A stretch of DNA of 64,000 nucleotides from Candidatus Intestinimonas merdavium (GCA_019115785.1 DXCX01000055.1:1-64000), one strand, 5' to 3'. Shown: positions 1-9,297, counted from the stretch's first letter. Notes: generated by a model from the letters alone, not told the origin. A program made the numbers and translations.

Positions 1-438
1 GGTGACGGTGCCGGCCTTGGGAGAGGGCATCAGGCCCTTGGGACCCAGGACCTTACCGAGGCGGCCCACCAGGCCCATCATGTCGGGGCTGGCGACAACC
101 ACGTCGAAGTCGAACCAGTTTTCCTTCTGGATCTTCTGCACCAGGTCCATCTCGCCCACGAAATCAGCGCCGGCCTCCTTGGCGGCCTCGGCCTTGTCGC
201 CCTTGGCGAAGACCAGCACCCGCTGGGTCTTGCCGGTGCCGTGGGGCAGCACGATGGCGCCGCGGACCTGCTGGTCAGCGTGACGGGAGTCAACGCCCAG
301 CTTCACATGGAGCTCCACGGTCTCGTCGAACTTGGCGGGGGCGGTCTTCACCACCAGAGCCATGGCGTCGGCGGTATCATAGAGCATGGACTTGTCAATC
401 TGCTTGGCAGAGTCGGTATATTTCTTTCCTCTGAACAT
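1..438 (-). CDS. rplA: 50S ribosomal protein L1 (3' end truncated by window edge)
   Basis: Minus-strand translation from the ATG at 438 begins [50 protein letters not shown] and includes [20 protein letters not shown], the L1 signature; adjacent to rplK. Confidence 0.95.
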   Translation of the reverse strand, partial: MFRGKKYTDSAKQIDKSMLYDTADAMALVVKTAPAKFDETVELHVKLGVDSRHADQQVRGAIVLPHGTGKTQRVLVFAKGDKAEAAKEAGADFVGEMDLVQKIQKENWFDFDVVVASPDMMGLVGRLGKVLGPKGLMPSPKAGTVT

Positions 439-456
439 CGTTACTACCTCCTTCCC

Positions 457-882
457 TTACTCTTCCACGGTGACGCCCATGGAGCGGGCGGTACCGGCGA
501 CCATGCTCATGGCGGCCTCGATGGAGGCGGCGTTCAGGTCGGGCATCTTGGTCTCGGCGATCTTGCGCAGATCGTCCTTCTTCAGCTGGGCGACCTTGGT
601 CTTGTTGGGCACGCCGGAGCCGGACTCGATGCCGCAGGCCTTCTTGATGAGCACGGCGGCGGGAGGGGTCTTGGTGACGAAGGTGAAGGAGCGGTCGGCG
701 TAGACGGTGATGATCACGGGGATGATCAGGCCCACGTCGTTCTTGGTGCGCTCGTTGAATTCCTTGGTAAAGGCGGCGATGTTGACGCCGTGCTGGCCCA
801 GAGCGGGGCCGACGGGAGGAGCGGGAGTCGCCTTGCCGGCCGGGATCTGCAGTTTGACGTAACCAGTTACTTTCTGTGCCAC
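457..882 (-). CDS. rplK: 50S ribosomal protein L11; GTG start preferred (AGGAGGT upstream)
   Basis: [46 protein letters not shown] is the canonical L11 N-terminus. Confidence 0.96.
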   Translation of the reverse strand: MAQKVTGYVKLQIPAGKATPAPPVGPALGQHGVNIAAFTKEFNERTKNDVGLIIPVIITVYADRSFTFVTKTPPAAVLIKKACGIESGSGVPNKTKVAQLKKDDLRKIAETKMPDLNAASIEAAMSMVAGTARSMGVTVEE

Positions 883-982
883 AATGAGCACCTCCTACGA
901 ATGAATGTGGTTGGAACGGGATGCCTGAAGCATCCCTCCCACTTGTGCCTTGGACGGCGGGCGGCCGTGCCGCCCAGGGTAC

Positions 983-1507
983 TTAATCCTGTACCAGCTC
1001 CACCTGGTCCAGCTCCAGCTCCACCGGGGTCTCCCGGCCGAACATGGACACGACCACGCGGACCTTGCTGCGGTCCAGGTCGATCTCCTCCACAGTACCC
1101 AGGAAGGATTCCAGGGCGCCGTCGGTGATCTTTACGGTGTCGCCCACCTGATAGGAAACCACCACCTCGCGCTTTTCCACGCCCAGAGCGGCGATCTCAT
1201 CATCGGTGAGGGGAATTGCTTTGTTGCCGGAGCCCACGAACCCGGTGGCGCCGCGCACGTTGCGGACCAGGTGCCAGGTCTCATCGGTCATCACCATCTT
1301 GACCAGCACGTAGCCGGGGAAGACCTTCCGCTCCACGACCTTGGGGCCGTTGTCGGTGATCTCGGTGACGGTCTCCAGCGGGATTTTGACCTCGTGGATG
1401 AGGTCGTGCATATTGCGGTTTTCCACGTGCTTTTCGATGGTGGCCTTGACCGTGTTCTCATACCCGGAATAGGTATGGACCACATACCACTTTGCACTAT
1501 CAGACAT
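983..1507 (-). CDS. nusG: Transcription termination/antitermination protein NusG
   Basis: KWYVVHTYSGYENTVKATIEKHVENR ... KVFPGYVLVKM ... KOW region; located between secE and rplK. Confidence 0.96.
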   Translation of the reverse strand: MSDSAKWYVVHTYSGYENTVKATIEKHVENRNMHDLIHEVKIPLETVTEITDNGPKVVERKVFPGYVLVKMVMTDETWHLVRNVRGATGFVGSGNKAIPLTDDEIAALGVEKREVVVSYQVGDTVKITDGALESFLGTVEEIDLDRSKVRVVVSMFGRETPVELELDQVELVQD

Positions 1508-1519
1508 AACCGCTACCCC

Positions 1520-1819
1520 TTAACCCTTGAAGAGGTCGATGAGGGCGGCGATGATGCCGCTGGCAAGAGCGTCGAAGACCCAGATGAAGATGCCGACCAC
1601 GATCACACAGACGATCACGATCACCGTGTTGTTGATGGTCTGCTTGGGAGTGGGCCATACGACCTTCTTGAGCTCGCTCTTCATCTCGCGGAACCAACGG
1701 GCGACACGCTGGAAAAAGCCGGGCTTTTCGTCCTTCTTGGCCTTTTTCTCCACCTTGGCGGGCTTGGAAGCGGCCTGGGCGTCAGCGCTGGTCTTTTCGA
1801 TCTTCTCGTTGTCAGACAT
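1520..1819 (-). CDS. secE: Preprotein translocase subunit SecE
   Basis: Single TM segment with WFREMKSELKKVVWPTPKQTINNT motif. Confidence 0.93.
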   Translation of the reverse strand: MSDNEKIEKTSADAQAASKPAKVEKKAKKDEKPGFFQRVARWFREMKSELKKVVWPTPKQTINNTVIVIVCVIVVGIFIWVFDALASGIIAALIDLFKG

Positions 1820-1861
1820 TCGGTTTCACCCTTCTTTCTTGTGACACTTCCGCAATAATCA

Positions 1862-2026
1862 TCACTTGGTCTCGGTGTGGAGCGTGTGCTTCCTGCAGAA
1901 GGGGCAGTACTTGTTTCTTTCCAGACGGTCGGGAGTATTCTTCTTGTTCTTGTTGGTGACGTAGTTGCGCTGTTTGCACTCGGAGCATCTCAGGGTGATC
2001 TTCACCCGCGCACCGGCTTTTGCCAT
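1862..2026 (-). CDS. rpmG: 50S ribosomal protein L33 (54 aa, below the ORF-track cutoff)
   Basis: [54 protein letters not shown]; two CxxC pairs; typical position upstream of secE. Confidence 0.95.
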   Translation of the reverse strand: MAKAGARVKITLRCSECKQRNYVTNKNKKNTPDRLERNKYCPFCRKHTLHTETK

Positions 2027-2299
2027 GTTTCGGCACCTCCTTCAATGGTTCGGACCCAACAAAAAATGCCGGGTCCGGCTATACCGAATCCCAGCACGTT
2101 CGAAAAAGGCACGGACAGGGCCCGTCCCCAGTCAAAACACGGTAGGTTCGGCATGATCTGCCTCCCTATGTCCTCCGGAGGAGGGAAAGGGTTTGTGCCC
2201 ATTACACCGTAAAAATGCGCACAAAAGGAAAGCCCTTTTTCATAGGTGCTAATAGCCTATCATAAGCAACTGGAAAAGTCAAGCATTGTTTTTCTGGGG

Positions 2300-2329
2300 T
2301 TGACAAGTCTTCTGCGGGACCGATATAGT
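2300..2329 (+). promoter_or_regulatory. Putative sigma-A promoter for the ruvX-luxE-luxC cluster
   Basis: TTGACA (2300-2305), 18 nt spacer, TATAGT (2324-2329). Confidence 0.6.
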
Positions 2330-2351
2330 GGAGGGGAAAGGAGGGAGGACC

Positions 2352-2771
2352 ATGCGCATCATGGCCATTGACTACGGCGACGCCCGGACGGGGATCGCCA
2401 TCTCGGACCCTACTGGATTTCTGGCGGGGTATACAGAGGTCATCCACAGCCGGAAGGGGGAACAGGTGTGCGCCCGCCTAGCCGCGCTGAAGGAGCAATA
2501 TCAGGTGGAGGAGCTGGTGATGGGCTTTCCCCGGAACATGGACGGCACCGAAGGGCCTAGAGCGGAGCTGTACCGGGCTTTTGCCGGACAGGTGGAGGAG
2601 GCCACCGGCCTTAAGCCGGTGCTCTGGGACGAGCGGCGGACCACCATCGAGGCCCACGACATCCTCCACGCCAGCGGAAAGAAGATGAAAACACACAAAA
2701 AGACGGTGGATGCCGTGGCGGCAACGCTCATCCTGGAGGGCTATCTCACCCGAAAGCGTGCCCGAGGCTGA
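2352..2771 (+). CDS. ruvX: Putative pre-16S rRNA nuclease / Holliday junction resolvase-like YqgF (RuvX)
   Basis: MRIMAIDYGDARTGIAISDPTG ... VMGFPRNMDGTEGPRA ... DERRTTIEA. Confidence 0.9.
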   Translation: MRIMAIDYGDARTGIAISDPTGFLAGYTEVIHSRKGEQVCARLAALKEQYQVEELVMGFPRNMDGTEGPRAELYRAFAGQVEEATGLKPVLWDERRTTIEAHDILHASGKKMKTHKKTVDAVAATLILEGYLTRKRARG

Positions 2772-2804
2772 GGACAGACCACCCGGACCAGAAGGGAGGA
2801 GAAC

Positions 2805-3926
2805 ATGGGAAACCGATATCGGCTCTTTACCTGGAAGGACCCCTATGATACGGCGGGGACAGAAAAGCTCTTTGTGGCCGCCATGCGGGACAACTGCGCC
2901 TTCCACTATGCCCATTGTCCGGAGTACCGAACCATTCTGGACCACTTTGGGTTCCGGCCGGACATGCTGCGGGACACATCGGACCTGGCCCGGCTGCCGG
3001 TGCTGCCCACCTTATATTTTAAATCCCATCGGCTCTTCTCCATGCCGCCGTCGAAGATGCGCATCAAGGCCACCTCTTCGGGGACGCGGGGGAAGAAAAG
3101 TGAGATCGGCTTTGAGCTGGGCGGGCTGTGGAGCGGCTTCCACATGGTGCTGCGCATCCTGCGTTACCACCATTTCCTCTCCCCAGTGCCCACCAATTAC
3201 CTCATCCTGGGCTACCAGCCCCACAAGAGCAACCAGACCGCCGTGGCCAAGACGGCCACCGGATACACCTATATCACCCCCGCCATCCACCGGGAGTACG
3301 CCCTGAAATATCGAGACGGAGGCTACCAGGTGGACTTTGACGGCCTCATCCGGGCCCTGGAACGGTACAGCCGATCCCGGTTCCCCACCCGGTTCATGGG
3401 TTTTCCCGCCTACACCTATTTCCTCATGGAGGAGCTGGAGCGGCGGAGGCTGCGCTATCCGCTGCCCAGGGGGTCCAAAATTTTCCTGGGTGGCGGCTGG
3501 AAGCAGTTTTACCGGGAAAAGGTGGACAAAGAGACCTTTTACGCCAAGGCCTGGGACCGATTTGCCATCCCGGAGGAGCACGTCTATGAGTCCTTTGGGG
3601 CGGTGGAGCACCCCATTTACTTTGCCGACTGTAGGTATCATCACTTTCATGTTCCGGTATACAGCCGGGTCATCATCCGGGATGTGCGGACCCTGGAGCC
3701 GGTGCCCAACGGTACCATGGGGCTGGTGAACCTGCTCACCCCCATGCTCAACGCCGTCCCAATCCTGAGCATCATGACCGACGACCTGGGCATCCTCCAC
3801 AATGGGGAGACCTGCCCCTGCGGTGTGCGCTCCCCCTGGCTGGAGATCATCGGCCGGGTGGGTATGGCCGACATCAAGACCTGCGCCGCCGGCGCTGACG
3901 ATCTGAGAAGGGGGGCGGGCCTGTGA
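2805..3926 (+). CDS. LuxE-like acyl-protein synthetase (adenylate-forming)
   Basis: LPVLPTLYFKSHRLFSMPP...IKATSSGTRGKKSEIGF, FLGGGWK, YESFGAVEHPIYFADC, LNAVPILSIMTDDLG; translationally coupled to a LuxC-like gene. Confidence 0.8.
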   Translation: MGNRYRLFTWKDPYDTAGTEKLFVAAMRDNCAFHYAHCPEYRTILDHFGFRPDMLRDTSDLARLPVLPTLYFKSHRLFSMPPSKMRIKATSSGTRGKKSEIGFELGGLWSGFHMVLRILRYHHFLSPVPTNYLILGYQPHKSNQTAVAKTATGYTYITPAIHREYALKYRDGGYQVDFDGLIRALERYSRSRFPTRFMGFPAYTYFLMEELERRRLRYPLPRGSKIFLGGGWKQFYREKVDKETFYAKAWDRFAIPEEHVYESFGAVEHPIYFADCRYHHFHVPVYSRVIIRDVRTLEPVPNGTMGLVNLLTPMLNAVPILSIMTDDLGILHNGETCPCGVRSPWLEIIGRVGMADIKTCAAGADDLRRGAGL

Positions 3927-5206
3927 TCCTGTATCAAGGGAAGCTCTATCCCTCCCAGGAGCAAAACGGGCTGCTGGAGGACATGGAAGGGGCCATAACC
4001 ACCACGCTTCAGCGGCAGGCCCCGGAAGCGGAGACCGTGATTGCCGCCTGTGACGGCCTGGCGCGGCAGGTTCTGGACGGGGCGTTTGATACCATCATCG
4101 CCGGACTGGGGCTGGACAGGCGCTTCACCCTGGCCCAGGCGGCGGCGGCCGCCAGCCTGCTCCGCCGGGACAGCCTGGAGTTCAAGCTCTCCCTGGAGCT
4201 TGGACCCGGCTGGGCGGGCCCCAAAGCAGTATCGCCGCCCCACGCTGGGCTCACCATCACCAAAGAGATCCTCCCACTGGGGGTCCTCTTCCATATCGCC
4301 GCCGGAAACGTGGACGGCCTGCCGGCCTACAGTGCCGTGGAGGGCCTGCTCACCGGAAATGTGAACATCCTAAAGCTTCCCCAGGCCGATGGGGGGCTGT
4401 CGGTGCTCCTCCTCCACGCCCTCACCCAGGCTGCCCCGGCGCTGGCAGACTACATCTATGTCTTTGACACCCCTTCCGATGATCTGCCCGCCATGAAAAA
4501 GATGGCGGCCATGGCCGACGGCGTTGTGGTGTGGGGTGGGGAGGGGGCGGTGTCCGCCATCCGGGGTTTGGCTCCCACGGGCTGCCGCCTCATTGAGTGG
4601 GGCCACAAGCTTAGCTTTGCCTACATTACCCCCGGGGGAGAAAATCCGGAGGCCCTGGCCGCCCTGGCGGAGCATATTGCGGATACCCGACAGCTACTGT
4701 GCAGCTCCTGTCAGGTGATCTTTCTTGATACCGGGGACAGAGAGGAGGTCCGTATCTTCTGCCGCAGATTCCTGCCGCTGCTGGAGAAGGCCATGAGAAA
4801 GGGCCCTCCTGTGGATGACGGCTCAGCGGCTCAGGTGACTCTGGCCCAATACGAGCAGCGGCTGGAGGCCATTACCCAGCCAGGGCCGGAGATCTTTCGC
4901 GGAGAGGGCTGCTCCCTCACCGCCTGCGACGATGGAGAACTGGCCCTCTCCCTCCAGTTTGGGAACCCACTGGTGAAGGCCCTGCCCCGGGCAGAGCTGC
5001 CCGCTATGCTGCGGCGTCATAAAGGGGTATTGCAGACGGCAGGGCTGCTGTGTGCCCCGGAGGAGCGGGAGGAGCTGGCCATGACCCTTCTTCGGGCGGG
5101 GGTGGTCCGGGTCACCGGGGCTGGGGAGATGAGCCGCACCACCTGTGGTGATGCCCATGACGGAGATTACCCGCTCCGGCGGTATACTCGAGTCACCGAG
5201 CGGTAG
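3923..5206 (+). CDS. LuxC-like acyl-CoA reductase
   Basis: GVLFHIAAGNVDGLPAYSAVEGLLTGNVNILKLP, WGHKLSFAYITP, ADTRQLLCSSCQVIFLD (candidate catalytic Cys); 4-nt overlap with the upstream luxE-like gene. Confidence 0.82.
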   Translation: MILYQGKLYPSQEQNGLLEDMEGAITTTLQRQAPEAETVIAACDGLARQVLDGAFDTIIAGLGLDRRFTLAQAAAAASLLRRDSLEFKLSLELGPGWAGPKAVSPPHAGLTITKEILPLGVLFHIAAGNVDGLPAYSAVEGLLTGNVNILKLPQADGGLSVLLLHALTQAAPALADYIYVFDTPSDDLPAMKKMAAMADGVVVWGGEGAVSAIRGLAPTGCRLIEWGHKLSFAYITPGGENPEALAALAEHIADTRQLLCSSCQVIFLDTGDREEVRIFCRRFLPLLEKAMRKGPPVDDGSAAQVTLAQYEQRLEAITQPGPEIFRGEGCSLTACDDGELALSLQFGNPLVKALPRAELPAMLRRHKGVLQTAGLLCAPEEREELAMTLLRAGVVRVTGAGEMSRTTCGDAHDGDYPLRRYTRVTER

Positions 5207-5564
5207 GGGGTGCCTTGCGGAAGAGCTCCCGAAGCCCCACCGCCAGAAGAAAGCCCCCAAAGCACCGACGGAGGAGGTCGGTGTCCAGGCCGGTGGAGGC
5301 CCAGGCGCATAGCCCGGCGGCGGCCAGCCCGGCCAGAATGGCGGGGAGGGCGGCGTCTTTTGCCACATAGCCGTTTTTAAAGTGGGCGGGGAGTGCGGCG
5401 GCGGCGGCCGGCAGAAAGTAAACCAGATTGATACCCTGGGCCAGGTGCTGTTCCACCCCGGCAAAGGCGGTGAGGTAGAGGAGAAGCAGGGTGCCTCCCC
5501 CCACGCCAAAGCCGGAGAGGACCCCGGTGGCAACGCCCACCAGGAGGGCGATGAGCCAACTCAC
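5193..5564 (-). CDS. Half-length TauE/SafE (TSUP) permease, second of a tandem pair; GTG start overlapping upstream TGA
   Basis: VSWLIALLVGVATGVLSGFGVGGGTLLLLYLTAFAGVEQHLAQGINLVYFLP; GFGVGGG motif typical of TauE/SafE. Confidence 0.8.
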   Translation of the reverse strand: MSWLIALLVGVATGVLSGFGVGGGTLLLLYLTAFAGVEQHLAQGINLVYFLPAAAAALPAHFKNGYVAKDAALPAILAGLAAAGLCAWASTGLDTDLLRRCFGGFLLAVGLRELFRKAPPTAR

Positions 5565-5929
5565 AGGCCGAAGAGGGACTTGACGCCCCCGTAGAGGAGA
5601 AGGAGGGCGAAGCCCCGCCGAAGCCAGTCCATGGAGAGGCCTTTGAAGAGTTTGCCCCCCAGCCATCCCCCCAGAAGTCCACCCAACAGATAGGGGAGGG
5701 CGGCATTGAGGTCCAGCCCGCCCCGGAACAGGTAGATGCCGGTGGAGAGAGCGCACAGGGGGAGGATGATCGCTACCGATGTGGCGAAGGCCTTCCGCTG
5801 TCCCAGGCCGCACCACCCGGCCAGCAGAGGCACCAGGACCATGCCGCCGCCGCCACCGAAAAAGCCGTTGACCGCCCCGGCCAGGGCGCCGGACACCGCC
5901 GGCCGGAACCAGGCTGATTTTTGTGCCAT
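5561..5929 (-). CDS. Half-length TauE/SafE (TSUP) permease, first of a tandem pair
   Basis: VSGALAGAVNGFFGGGGGMVLVPLL...RKAFATSVAIILPLCALS; glycine-rich TSUP motif. Confidence 0.8.
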   Translation of the reverse strand: MAQKSAWFRPAVSGALAGAVNGFFGGGGGMVLVPLLAGWCGLGQRKAFATSVAIILPLCALSTGIYLFRGGLDLNAALPYLLGGLLGGWLGGKLFKGLSMDWLRRGFALLLLYGGVKSLFGL

Positions 5930-5931
5930 AA

Positions 5932-5973
5932 AAAATCCCTCCCTTGGCGTTAGTTTGCCAAGGGAGGGATTTT
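5932..5973 (-). promoter_or_regulatory. 17-bp perfect hairpin followed by T6 on the minus strand; overlaps the SD of the first TauE/SafE half gene
   Basis: AAAATCCCTCCCTTGGC/GCCAAGGGAGGGATTTT around an 8-nt loop; minus strand continues TTATG(start). Confidence 0.7.
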
Positions 5974-6023
5974 GCTATACAGGGGGGAGACAAAAAAGAG
6001 CATGGACCATGGAGATGTCCGGC

Positions 6024-6737
6024 CTACCGCACTCCGGTGAGGTCCATGACCACCTCGCCGGCAAGAAGCAGGCCGGCGGAGGCGGGGACCCACACTACAC
6101 TGGCGGGGACACTGCGGCGGCCCGGGGGTGGGGCCTCGGGCTGGTCGGCCTTGCGTGCCTCCTCAGGGGACCACACCACCTTGTGGTGGAGGATGCCACG
6201 ATTCCGCAGCTCCTTTCGGACGACCCGGGCCAGGGGACAGCCCTCGGTCTTGGAGAGATCGGACACCCGCAGCAGGGAGGCGTCCAGTTTGTTTCCGGTG
6301 CCCAGGGCGGAAATGATGGGCACACCCCGGCGCAGGGCCGTTTCAATGAGGTCCAGCTTACAGCTCACCAGATCAATGGCGTCCACGATATAATCATAAC
6401 GCTGGGCGAAAAAATCCTCACGGGTCTCAACCTCGTACCGCCCCTGGACGGGGTGGACCCGGCAGGCGGGATTTACAGCCAATACCCGCTGAGCCATGGC
6501 CTCCGCCTTGGGGAGCCCCAGGGTGGACTCCAGGGCCTCGGCCTGGCGGTTGAGATTGCTGGGCTCCACCTGGTCCTGGTCCATGAGGGTCAGCTCCCCC
6601 ACGCCGGAGCGGGCCAGGGCCTCGGCGCACCAGCTGCCCACGCCGCCCAGACCCAGCACGCACACATGGGCCTTTTCCAGTCGCTCCATGGCGTCGGCGC
6701 CCAGGAGCATGCGGGTGCGGAGAAAACGTGCGTCCAT
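6024..6737 (-). CDS. tcdA: tRNA threonylcarbamoyladenosine dehydratase (ThiF/E1-like)
   Basis: VCVLGLGGVGSWCAEALARSGVGELTLMDQDQVEPSNLNRQ ... DYIVDAIDLVSCKLDLI ... GTGNKLDASLLRVSDLSKTEGCPLARVVRKELR. Confidence 0.9.
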   Translation of the reverse strand: MDARFLRTRMLLGADAMERLEKAHVCVLGLGGVGSWCAEALARSGVGELTLMDQDQVEPSNLNRQAEALESTLGLPKAEAMAQRVLAVNPACRVHPVQGRYEVETREDFFAQRYDYIVDAIDLVSCKLDLIETALRRGVPIISALGTGNKLDASLLRVSDLSKTEGCPLARVVRKELRNRGILHHKVVWSPEEARKADQPEAPPPGRRSVPASVVWVPASAGLLLAGEVVMDLTGVR

Positions 6738-6794
6738 TTCTACCTCCTTGAAAAAATCCCCCGGAGGGAGGCCTCCGGGGGACGGTTCAGCGCC

Positions 6795-8321
6795 TTAGCC
6801 CAACAGGGCAAGATTGGCGTCGTTGGTGGTGACAGGATAGGTTTCCGCCAGTTCGTCAGTCCAGGCGGTGAGATCCTCGCCCTTGAGTGTGTTCTCAACA
6901 GTATACTTCCAGGTCAGGGTGTGATCCTGGAGATACATGACATGCCAGCCGTACTGGCCCTCCTGATCATTCTCCACCAGACCGGTGTCACCGGGCTGAC
7001 GGCCGTCGGCAAAGGTCCAGTCCAGGAAGGCGGGCAGGAAGTCAGTGGAGGGGGTGATGTTCTCATAGAGGCCGCCCTTGGTATTGGAGCCAGTGTCCTC
7101 AGAATACTCCTCGGCCAGAGCGCCGAAGCTTTCGGCGGTCTTGTCGCCGGCATTGTATTGATCCAGGATCTCCTGGGCCTTGGCCTTGGCGGCATCCATG
7201 GCCTCGTCGGTGGGCTCAGTGGCACCCTCCGCCAACTCGGCCTTAATCAGGATGTGGCGGACATCGGCGGCGCCGTAGCTGTCGTTGTCCAGGTAACGGT
7301 CGGTAAAGCGCAAGACCCAGTAGCCGTTGTCGGCCACCTCAATCGTGGTGAGATCGCCCGCCTGACGACTGGCGTCCTTCAGCCAGGAGGCACAGTCATC
7401 CGCGCCGGTGGTGAAACTGCCCGACAGGCTGGAGCCCACGGTGGTTTTCTCATAGCTGGTGGTCTCTGCCGTATCCGCGTCACTGTCAGACTCGGCCTGC
7501 ACAGCAGTGGCGGCCAACGTATCAAAGTCGCCGCCGTCTTCCAGGTCCTGAAGCAGCTTGTCGGCGGTGGCTTTGGCGGCAGACATGGCGGTGGCTTTCT
7601 CGGCGTCGGAGGCCTCCACGGTGTTGCCGTTGTCGTCGGTGGTAGAGGGGACGGTGCCGTCAATGAAGACAGCGGAGTAGACAAAGGTGTCCAGGTCATC
7701 GCTGTGCTCATCGTAGTAAGCGGTGATCTCATCATCGGCATAGGTCAGAGTGTCGGCGTGGGCGTTATAATATTCCTGGGCCAGGGTATCCCGGGTCAGA
7801 CAATCCCGCAGCAGGCTCTCGGTCATATAGGGGCCGTACACATTGCGGATATAGGACTTGAAGGAGGTGCCATATTGGGCGGCGCTGGTCTTGATCTCCT
7901 GGATGCTGTCCTCCACACCCTGAGCGCCCTCTTCGGAGATGGTAAAGCCGTCGGCCTCGGCAGCGGCGGCCAGCGAAGCATAGCTCTGCAGCGCGTCGAT
8001 GGCGTACTGCTGGAGGGTGGCATCATCCATGGAGATGCCGTACTGGCTGTACATATTGGCGGTGGGATAGTAGTAGTAGCCCATCTCGGCCACGGTGTAG
8101 TCTCTGCCATTGACGGTGGCGACTACTTTTCCCTTGGTGAAGATGCCGCTGTGCCACAGCAGCAGGGCGGCGACCAGAACGGCCAGGATGACGCCTACTA
8201 CAGTGTAGAGGATGGTCTTGCTCCGCTCCTTTCGGGCGGCCTCCGCCTGGCGGCGCTCCTTTTCAGTAGGGCCATTGGCGGCAGAGGAGATACGCTGTTT
8301 CTTTTCGCGGGAAGCACTCAT
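6795..8321 (-). CDS. Membrane-anchored PrsA/SurA-like peptidyl-prolyl cis-trans isomerase
   Basis: N-terminal TM, SurA_N-like region, parvulin motif DVRHILIKAEL...AKAQEILDQYNAGDKTAESFGALAEEYSEDTGSNTKGGLYENI. Confidence 0.87.
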   Translation of the reverse strand: MSASREKKQRISSAANGPTEKERRQAEAARKERSKTILYTVVGVILAVLVAALLLWHSGIFTKGKVVATVNGRDYTVAEMGYYYYPTANMYSQYGISMDDATLQQYAIDALQSYASLAAAAEADGFTISEEGAQGVEDSIQEIKTSAAQYGTSFKSYIRNVYGPYMTESLLRDCLTRDTLAQEYYNAHADTLTYADDEITAYYDEHSDDLDTFVYSAVFIDGTVPSTTDDNGNTVEASDAEKATAMSAAKATADKLLQDLEDGGDFDTLAATAVQAESDSDADTAETTSYEKTTVGSSLSGSFTTGADDCASWLKDASRQAGDLTTIEVADNGYWVLRFTDRYLDNDSYGAADVRHILIKAELAEGATEPTDEAMDAAKAKAQEILDQYNAGDKTAESFGALAEEYSEDTGSNTKGGLYENITPSTDFLPAFLDWTFADGRQPGDTGLVENDQEGQYGWHVMYLQDHTLTWKYTVENTLKGEDLTAWTDELAETYPVTTNDANLALLG

Positions 8322-8492
8322 TACTCTTGCTCAGTCCTCTCAAATATTGTGCTTTTTCTGTGCTTTGGTGACTCAATGTTGCATTATACAGGAAACGGGA
8401 GCGGCTTGCAAGACCCAATCTGCCATTACCAGGACGAAACGGAAGGTATTTTACAGAAAGTTCATGGTTACTGTTTAGGAGAAGGGGAGATA

Positions 8493-8735
8493 AAAAAACC
8501 GCCCCAGCACCTTGCTGGGACGGCAAAACAACAGAAAAGATCTCCCGCTCTGGCCGTGTGGCCCTGATCAAACCTGCACAAAATGGCAGGTGGGTCGCCT
8601 CCGCACCGCTTTACTGCTTCCAACTTCCAACACTCCCAGAGGGAGGCCGGGAGGCCTGCAAGCCACGGCACGAGGTTGGCGTCCCGTATCAGAGATGTGG
8701 GTTTAAAAAGAAACCATCACGCACCGAGCAGGAGA
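8493..8735 (-). ncRNA. ssrS: Probable 6S RNA with intrinsic terminator
   Basis: Non-coding interval between two genes. On the minus strand TCTCCTGCTC near the 5' end pairs with GAGCGGGAGA near the 3' end, a large unpaired central region contains an ACCTGC-loop-GCAGGT hairpin, and the end is CCGTCCCAGCAAGGTGCTGGGGCGG-T7. Confidence 0.6.
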
Positions 8736-8738
8736 GCC

Positions 8739-9041
8739 TTATTCCTCATCTTCCTCGAATAGGGCTTCCATGAACTGCTGGTAGACGGCCTCCAGCTCCG
8801 CCTCGTCGTCCAGAGTGGCCAACTGCTCCTCGCCGTCGATCTCTACGACCTTCAGGATGATGAGCCCGGCCTCCTCGTCCTCTTCCTTCGGGGGCTGGCC
8901 CTCTTCATCAGCTTCCTCCGCGGGGAAAAAAGCCATATAGACCGCACCGTTATATTCAATGGTATCCAGATGCTCCAGCTCGATCTCATTGCCCTCCTCA
9001 TCGGTGAGGCTGACAAAATTACCGCCGTACTCGTCACTCAT
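8739..9041 (-). CDS. DUF1292-like small acidic protein
   Basis: MSDEYGGNFVSLTDEEGNEIELEHLDTIEYNGAVYMAFFPAEE...GLIILKVVEIDGEEQLATLDDEAELEAVYQQFME. Confidence 0.8.
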   Translation of the reverse strand: MSDEYGGNFVSLTDEEGNEIELEHLDTIEYNGAVYMAFFPAEEADEEGQPPKEEDEEAGLIILKVVEIDGEEQLATLDDEAELEAVYQQFMEALFEEDEE

Positions 9042-9297
9042 GGTGGCTGGCACCGCCCTTCTTATTTCTAGGCATATTGTACCCTGTACGCCGAAAAAAT
9101 GCAAGAGCTGGACGAGCCAAATTTTGCTGCCAGGATACAGATGGAAGAAATGGGAAGCGATAGGGTAGACAAACAGAGGCTTTTCCACTATAATATAAAA
9201 GCCTTGCTATGGCTGGATGGAGAGATGTCTGGCCAGCGGGCATGTTACGATCATATGGGACCGTGCGGCCTTTGGGCCGGGAACGGAGGTATTTCAC

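Noticed and set aside
2030-2210. Possible RNA gene between rpmG and the ruvX promoter
   Set aside because: No consistent stem set, tRNA-like motif or terminator could be assembled; left unannotated.
5736-8567. 943-aa plus-strand ORF opposite tcdA and the PPIase gene
   Set aside because: Antisense shadow of well-supported minus-strand genes; low-complexity Gly/Leu/Val/His composition typical of GC-rich complement translation.
8493-8735. T-box or other riboswitch for the downstream PPIase gene
   Set aside because: The RNA ends in its own strong terminator well before the next gene and has no T-box-like motif (TGGNACCGCG); a standalone ncRNA fits better.
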